From: Phycisphaerae bacterium
GTDB taxonomy: Bacteria > Planctomycetota > Phycisphaerae > Phycisphaerales > UBA1924
Direction: 5' to 3'
Assembly (NCBI GenBank): GCA_030432905.1
Contig: JAUILU010000001.1
Span: 930,001 to 994,000, forward strand
Length of the DNA: 64,000 bases
In this document: in pieces, positions 58,846 through 64,000 of the stretch
Position numbering within the stretch: the first letter of the stretch is position 1
Layout: every line of letters starts with the position of its first letter
Translations under genes and position numbers: made by a program
The notes under the pieces: model-generated
Databases searched by the model: none
What the model saw: only the letters and a program-made list of their open reading frames with translations
What the model was told of the DNA's origin: nothing

Positions 58846-61800
58846 CTATCAACTGGGACTATGTTGCCCTCGCGGTCGGCTGCTAACCCTTGAGCCAATA
58901 GATCCTCAAGAATCGGCTCGAACACCTCTGCGATTCTTGTTGTGACTCGAGCAATCCCAAGCAGTTTGCACGCCTCTCGCATCAGGTCTTGCCGCGGTAG
59001 TCCAAACTGCTCCTGCAACACATACATCACCGAAAGCGAGAGTTCAGCCCCAGGAATCTCATCGATTTCTCGCTGAGTATCATCTTCTGCCCCCGCACCA
59101 CGCACAACTCTGAATGCATCTTGAGTTGCCGCCGAAGCCCACAACGTTTCGCCATCCATATGCACCAGGCTGTCGGCATGTGCCCTGTCCAACAACTCTG
59201 CAAAGCGACTACGAAAGCTGCTCCGGAGTTGTTGCTTGCCGCACCAAGCCGAGAGCCGACGCATCGCGACCTCGGTCACGACTGGCTGCTCAGTCTCTAC
59301 GATCTGGCCAAGCCACTTGAGCAGACGCTGTTCTTCACTCGGATCGGCAATATCGATCTCCTTCGAACGCGACCCCGGCTTTCTCGCCATCACATACTCC
59401 GCTACTTCGATCCTCGTCGATCCCTTTTCAGTCTCTTCTCCTCCAGAGTGCAGCACACAGGCAGCCGGCACGACAGGCTCGATATCCATCAATGTTTCAT
59501 TGACATCTGCTTTCGATATCAACGCCTGCTCGATCTGCTCTAGGCATCGCTGCTTGTTGATATGCCACTGCACCGACCACACCCTGTGCAGTTTCCAGCC
59601 CAGCCCCTTGAGCACCGCCGACCTTGTCCGGTCACGGTCACGCGCCGTGTTCGCATCGGAGTACGTCGAACCATCGCACTCGATCCCGAGCAGGTACTTG
59701 CCTTCATGCCCCGGGTCTCGCACCGCAAGGTCGATCCGATAGCCCGCGTACCCGACCCGAGAATCGACCACCCACCCTTTATCTTCAAGAGCTTGCCGGA
59801 CCGACGCCTCAAAGTTCGCGTCCTTCTGAGTTGTCTTCGCGTCAGTAGCCGGATCATCGACAGCCAGTGTGCCCCGTGCCGCGTAGTCAAGGAACATCCT
59901 GAAGTGCTTCACTCCCGTCACGCTTGTCCGCCGAAGATCGATCTCATCACTGGTCATAGTCGAGTACACCATGAGCCGCCGCTTCGCACGCGTCACAGCA
60001 ACATTGAGCCTCCGCTCACCGCCTTCCTTATTCAGCGGTCCAAAGTTCATCGAGAGCCTGCCGTAGGCGTCTTTGCCGTACCCGATCGAGAACACGATCG
60101 TGTCACGTTCGTCGCCCTGCACGTTCTCCAAGTTCTTGACAAACACCGGCTCGCCGACAGTGTCCGTAAAGTACTGCTCGATCTCCGGGTGCTCCCGACG
60201 TTTCTCATCGAGCAGATCTTCGATCAGTGTCTGCTGTGCTTGGTTAAACGTCACGATACCGATCGAATCAGTCTGCTCAGGATCGAGCAGCATGCGAACC
60301 ACGTCGCCGACCACACGCTCAGCCTCGATCCTGTTAGTCCGAGTGTTGCCCCGGTCATACACACCATTCTCGACGTGGTGGAACGACACGCCCAGCCGAT
60401 CGGATCGATCGACCGGCGAAGGGAACGTGTGCAGCTCGTTCTGGTAGTACATCTGGTTCGAGAACGCGATAAGGCTCTCGTGCCGACTCCGGTAGTGCCA
60501 CTTGAGCCTGAGCCCCGGCACACCAGACGCATTGCACTCCTTTAGGATTGATTCCATGTCATCAACAACGTGGTCGTCCGCATCAAACTCGTTATCACCG
60601 TCGAGCGAGTTGAAGAAGCTTGTTGGCGGAAGCTGCTTCGAGTCCCCCACCACAACAACTTCCCGGCCCCGCGCGATCGCACCGATCGCATCCCACACCG
60701 GGATCTGCGACGCCTCGTCGAACACAACCATGTCAAACTGAGGCACTTCCGAATCCAAGAACTGCGCCACCGACAGCGGACTCATCAAAAAGCACGGCTT
60801 GAGTCTCGGCAAGAGATTCGGAATCGACGCGATCAACCGACGCGTTGGCATATGCCGACGTTTCTTCTCCATTTCACGCCGCAGAATACCGACCTCAGAC
60901 CGGCTTGATGCGTTCTCGGGTGCTGCCGGCGCAGCTTCGCCAACAATCGACGCGACCACCGCCTTCGTCTGCTCGATGTGCTGCGTGTCGAGCATCCGGA
61001 ATCGATCCACCGCTGTCGCATGAATATCCGCGTTGAATTCACGCACCGCATCAACCGAGTTCGCCGTGGCGTTGAACCACTGGATACCAAAGGCATACTC
61101 GAACGCATCGCTCAGATTCTCACGCGACGTCTCACCCCGCTCGTACGAATCAATCAATTCACTCAGGCCCGCTTCAACCGCAGTGTCGCGAGCCTTGCGC
61201 CAGCCGCACCAGCCGCTCAACCCGTCAAGCCCGGCACGCCACCGCTTGAACACTGCGATCATTCCATGCAAGTAGCCGTCTGTGTGCCCAAGGTCCTGCT
61301 CAGCATTAACGTCCAGAGTCGCGCTAACCGCGCCCCACAATGCGGACCATTCCGCGAACGCTTTACGAAACTCACCCGACTCCGCAGCAATCTTGTCAAC
61401 CCTGTCACGATCGCACACAGCCTGACTTACCTGATTCAACAGATCTTGCTGCGCCCCCTGCTTCCTCGCTCCTTCGAGCGCATCTGCAAACTCATCACAC
61501 CACCCAAGCAGCCGATCAACAGCCTCCCAGTCGGGAGCGTTCCCGCCAGAGATCCGATTCACCATCTCCTGCTCAAACCCGGCTTGACCTAGCACGTCTT
61601 GCAGTTTCCGAAGATCTCGCACTTGCTCAAGGTCGCTCTGCAATTGCTCAAGCCCAGGCACTGCTTCTTTCGCGTAGGGCCTGAGTTTCCGTCTGATCAG
61701 CCTGCTTCGCAGCCATCGGAACAACGCGATCTGCACCGAGGCCCGCTTGATCTCGTCGAGGTGCCCGAGCGTGTCGATCTCAAGAAACTCGTCGTGGTAC

Positions 61801-64000
61801 GACTCAAGCAGCCTCGCTTTGATCGCATCGTGTTCCCTGCCTGTCCTTGAGTATGAACGCAGACGCTCTCGGTTCGACTGCGCTTCAGGCCCATCGATCA
61901 GACTCCGATCAGGAACCGGGCAGTTCTCAACCATCTCCGCCACACGGTTTAATAGCGTTATATCCGCCTCGTTGACCGCGTCATTGCCCGCGTCATACCC
62001 AACCGCACTCAGCATCGGCACAAGCTGGCTACGTAGCGTTTCCGCAGCCCTCTGAGCGGCATCGATCTCAGTTGCCGCTCTGTCGTTCAAGCCAAAGTCC
62101 CACGACGCAAGCCCGATCCCTCGCAGTGGATGCTCCGCAACCGGATCGACAGGCAAGGACCGCTCAAAGAGCCCATCAACGACCGAGCGCTTTGACTCAA
62201 GCTGTTCCTTTGTGGTCGCCGAAACATCGCCGAACACAAGCCCCACTCGATCTCGCTCGCCGAGCTTTGTCAGCCTGCCGAGCATCTGGTAGAGCGATTC
62301 ACCCGACGCTCGCTCGCGGTGCAGTTCTCTCACATAGGTGTTGAGTTGTTCGCGTGTCTTTCCAAGCTCCGCACACGTCGCGTCCCACACGCCGGGTCTC
62401 TTTAGTTCCGGCGCATTGAGAGCCTCCCCGAGCTGCGCGAGCACCTCCTTCTTAGACCCCTTTGTCGAGTGCAACTCCAGGCAGTAAGGCCCGAGCCCAT
62501 CTTGATTGAGTCGCTTGCGGACCACGGACAACGCCGCCATCTTCTCGGCGACGAACAGAACACGCTTGCCGTGCGCGACCGCGTCCGCGACCATGTTCGC
62601 GATCGTCTGACTCTTACCCGTCCCCGGGGGACCCTCGAGGACAAACGTCCGCCCATCGCCCGCGGCCTTCACCGCGGTCAGCTGCGACGAGTCCGCATCA
62701 CGCGTGCAGTACACATCAGTTGGCGAGAGATCATCGTCAAACGTGCGAGGATCGGGGAACGGCTCGTCATCGAACGGCTCATCCGGGTTGTCAACAAGGT
62801 GTCGAACCAGTCGGTTCTGCTTCAGCCGCTCGATGTTCTCGCGAAGATCTCGCCACATCAGGAACTTGTTGAACGAGAACAACCCAATATTCGCTGACTC
62901 GACCACTTCCCACCGGCTCGAATCCCGGATCGCTTCCCGGAAGTTTCGCAGCACGAGCGGCACATCGATCCCGTTCTCGTCCTCGGGCAGGTCATCAAGC
63001 CCGTCGGTATCAATCCCGAAATCGGCTCGCAGCTTCTCAAGCAGCGTGATGTTCGGCCGAATCGGTTCATCCGTAAGCTCGATCTTGTACGAGTACCCCG
63101 AACCTGTCGAACTACGCACGAGCCGGATCGGCAGCAAGATCAACGGCGCAACTCTGGGCTTCTCCGCTGAATCAGATTCGTACCACACCAGATGCCCGAG
63201 CGCCAGATGCAACAAGTTCGCACCCGTTTCCTCGATTCCAGACCGTGCCAACCGGTACAGCGTCAGCAGCCTCTTCTGCGTGTCGGCGTCGGTCGCGTCG
63301 GAGTACAACCGGTTCGAGCCCAACTCCTCCTTCAGAAACTCCTCACTGTCATCCGAACGCGGCAGCACAGCAAACCGCTCCTCGCTCGCGAGCATGTCCT
63401 CGAGCACGCCAAGATCGGGTACGTTCAAAGGAAGCGTGCGTCCCGACTGCCTGAAATTGAGCAACCGATTCCGAAGCGAAAGATCGAGCAGCCGGTTCTG
63501 CCAGCGCTGAATCCGGCTGCCGCTGGTTTCTGGATCTTCCGCAGACTCAGTCACAACCCTGCGAGCCGCGCGTTCTGCGAGCAAGACGCTATCAAGCTCT
63601 GAACTCGCACGCTCTCTCGTCGATGGAGCAACCGAAGCCGCGGCTTCACCAACCGTCTGATCCTGCAGCGGCAACGGCCTGATCCCACGCTTACGCGCCG
63701 ACTTGAGATCGATCGCACAAAAAGAAACACCGGGCGACGCCATCTGCTCGTGAGCCTTGCTCACGGCAACCGCAAAGTCATGCCGCTCTTTGGTCAGCAG
63801 CGTCGATTCAACCGCGACCAATTCGCCGAGTTCGATCAGGTTCCGGATCCGGGCGGGCTCATCGATCGCGGTCTCGGGCAGGTGCGTGTTGTGTGTCCAG
63901 AACGCGGGCATCGCGTGGCCCTCTGGAAGAAGCAGCACCGGGTGCAGGCCGCACTGCTCCCACATCCCCATCAGCACCAGCGACAGATCGAGGCATGTCC
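58842..64000 (-). CDS. Giant transglutaminase-like/DUF4011-like SF1 helicase-nuclease protein (N-terminus beyond the window)
   Basis: The reading frame stays open to the last base of the window, so this is a partial protein of over 1715 residues. Near the visible N-terminus, TCLDLSLVLMG (Cys codon at 63993-63995), GHAMPAFW and VESTLLT give a Cys-His-Glu set as in transglutaminase-like domains. A DUF4011-like part follows (RIQRWQNRLLDLSLRNRLLN). The SF1 helicase has Walker A EGPPGTGKS (near 62630) and FDEASQIP (near 60715), with GDSKQLPP after it. A Vsr/MTES_1575-like nuclease segment lies near 59640-59800 (YRIDLAV, then GIECDGSTY and RDRDRTR, then LGW). The end resembles DUF3320. I recall the DUF4011-helicase-Vsr combination described as the Hhe anti-phage system; this identification needs a search. 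Confidence 0.85.
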   Translation of the reverse strand, partial: TCLDLSLVLMGMWEQCGLHPVLLLPEGHAMPAFWTHNTHLPETAIDEPARIRNLIELGELVAVESTLLTKERHDFAVAVSKAHEQMASPGVSFCAIDLKSARKRGIRPLPLQDQTVGEAAASVAPSTRERASSELDSVLLAERAARRVVTESAEDPETSGSRIQRWQNRLLDLSLRNRLLNFRQSGRTLPLNVPDLGVLEDMLASEERFAVLPRSDDSEEFLKEELGSNRLYSDATDADTQKRLLTLYRLARSGIEETGANLLHLALGHLVWYESDSAEKPRVAPLILLPIRLVRSSTGSGYSYKIELTDEPIRPNITLLEKLRADFGIDTDGLDDLPEDENGIDVPLVLRNFREAIRDSSRWEVVESANIGLFSFNKFLMWRDLRENIERLKQNRLVRHLVDNPDEPFDDEPFPDPRTFDDDLSPTDVYCTRDADSSQLTAVKAAGDGRTFVLEGPPGTGKSQTIANMVADAVAHGKRVLFVAEKMAALSVVRKRLNQDGLGPYCLELHSTKGSKKEVLAQLGEALNAPELKRPGVWDATCAELGKTREQLNTYVRELHRERASGESLYQMLGRLTKLGERDRVGLVFGDVSATTKEQLESKRSVVDGLFERSLPVDPVAEHPLRGIGLASWDFGLNDRAATEIDAAQRAAETLRSQLVPMLSAVGYDAGNDAVNEADITLLNRVAEMVENCPVPDRSLIDGPEAQSNRERLRSYSRTGREHDAIKARLLESYHDEFLEIDTLGHLDEIKRASVQIALFRWLRSRLIRRKLRPYAKEAVPGLEQLQSDLEQVRDLRKLQDVLGQAGFEQEMVNRISGGNAPDWEAVDRLLGWCDEFADALEGARKQGAQQDLLNQVSQAVCDRDRVDKIAAESGEFRKAFAEWSALWGAVSATLDVNAEQDLGHTDGYLHGMIAVFKRWRAGLDGLSGWCGWRKARDTAVEAGLSELIDSYERGETSRENLSDAFEYAFGIQWFNATANSVDAVREFNADIHATAVDRFRMLDTQHIEQTKAVVASIVGEAAPAAPENASSRSEVGILRREMEKKRRHMPTRRLIASIPNLLPRLKPCFLMSPLSVAQFLDSEVPQFDMVVFDEASQIPVWDAIGAIARGREVVVVGDSKQLPPTSFFNSLDGDNEFDADDHVVDDMESILKECNASGVPGLRLKWHYRSRHESLIAFSNQMYYQNELHTFPSPVDRSDRLGVSFHHVENGVYDRGNTRTNRIEAERVVGDVVRMLLDPEQTDSIGIVTFNQAQQTLIEDLLDEKRREHPEIEQYFTDTVGEPVFVKNLENVQGDERDTIVFSIGYGKDAYGRLSMNFGPLNKEGGERRLNVAVTRAKRRLMVYSTMTSDEIDLRRTSVTGVKHFRMFLDYAARGTLAVDDPATDAKTTQKDANFEASVRQALEDKGWVVDSRVGYAGYRIDLAVRDPGHEGKYLLGIECDGSTYSDANTARDRDRTRSAVLKGLGWKLHRVWSVQWHINKQRCLEQIEQALISKADVNETLMDIEPVVPAACVLHSGGEETEKGSTRIEVAEYVMARKPGSRSKEIDIADPSEEQRLLKWLGQIVETEQPVVTEVAMRRLSAWCGKQQLRSSFRSRFAELLDRAHADSLVHMDGETLWASAATQDAFRVVRGAGAEDDTQREIDEIPGAELSLSVMYVLQEQFGLPRQDLMREACKLLGIARVTTRIAEVFEPILEDLLAQGLAADREGNIVPVDS

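Noticed and set aside
63850..63890. LPETA string resembling a sortase signal
   Set aside because: It is inside the N-terminal part of the giant helicase protein, not at a C-terminus with a membrane helix and basic tail.

Overview
The window looks like a chromosome segment of a planctomycete, most likely of the class Phycisphaerae. This rests on gene content, not on a marker gene: no rRNA, tRNA or ribosomal protein gene was found. The diagnostic features are secreted proteins ending in a paired dockerin-like module whose last residues are Gly-Cys, short VPAP...RRRR sorting tails, prepilin-like proteins of the H-X9-DG kind, ECF sigma factor genes paired with TPR-bearing Ser/Thr kinases, and frequent GTG/TTG starts. 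The lifestyle suggested is polysaccharide feeding, probably on beta-glucans.

Layout. At 0-4 kb lie the last 45 codons of a GspF/PilC-type secretion protein and an ECF sigma/kinase pair. At 4-20 kb is glucan locus A: two dockerin proteins, a sugar ABC importer (binding protein and two permeases), a small membrane protein, a prepilin-like protein, a GH94 phosphorylase, a VPAP-tail protein, a glycoamylase-fold lipoprotein, a LacI regulator and a large dockerin protein. At 20-23.4 kb are an FG-GAP propeller with dockerin, an AraC regulator and the wreck of a second propeller/dockerin gene. At 23.4-31.6 kb is a housekeeping stretch: a DUF4139-like protein, a giant MscS channel, and a zinc protease/RimK/AstE-like operon. 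At 31.7-40.4 kb are a second ECF/kinase pair, two divergent seven-bladed propeller/dockerin paralogues and two VPAP-tail proteins. At 40.5-55.1 kb is glucan locus B: GH16 laminarinase, prepilin-like protein, LacI regulator, two surface proteins, a second sugar importer, GH1, a clan GH-A-like enzyme, the only ABC ATPase in the window, and an aldehyde dehydrogenase. At 55.3-64 kb are a hybrid histidine kinase and a very large transglutaminase-like/DUF4011-like/helicase/nuclease protein that runs off the end.

How it may work together. Extracellular or surface enzymes (GH16, glycoamylase-like, and the proteins at 17.5 kb and 51.3 kb) would cut glucan. Dockerin and VPAP-tail proteins would hold enzymes and binding modules at the cell surface. 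Two MalFG-type importers, probably sharing one ATPase, would take up oligosaccharides. GH94 and GH1 would split them inside. Two LacI repressors appear to act at palindromes abutting the -10 element of three promoters. Both loci contain a prepilin-like protein next to the transport genes, which is the least expected part of the arrangement.
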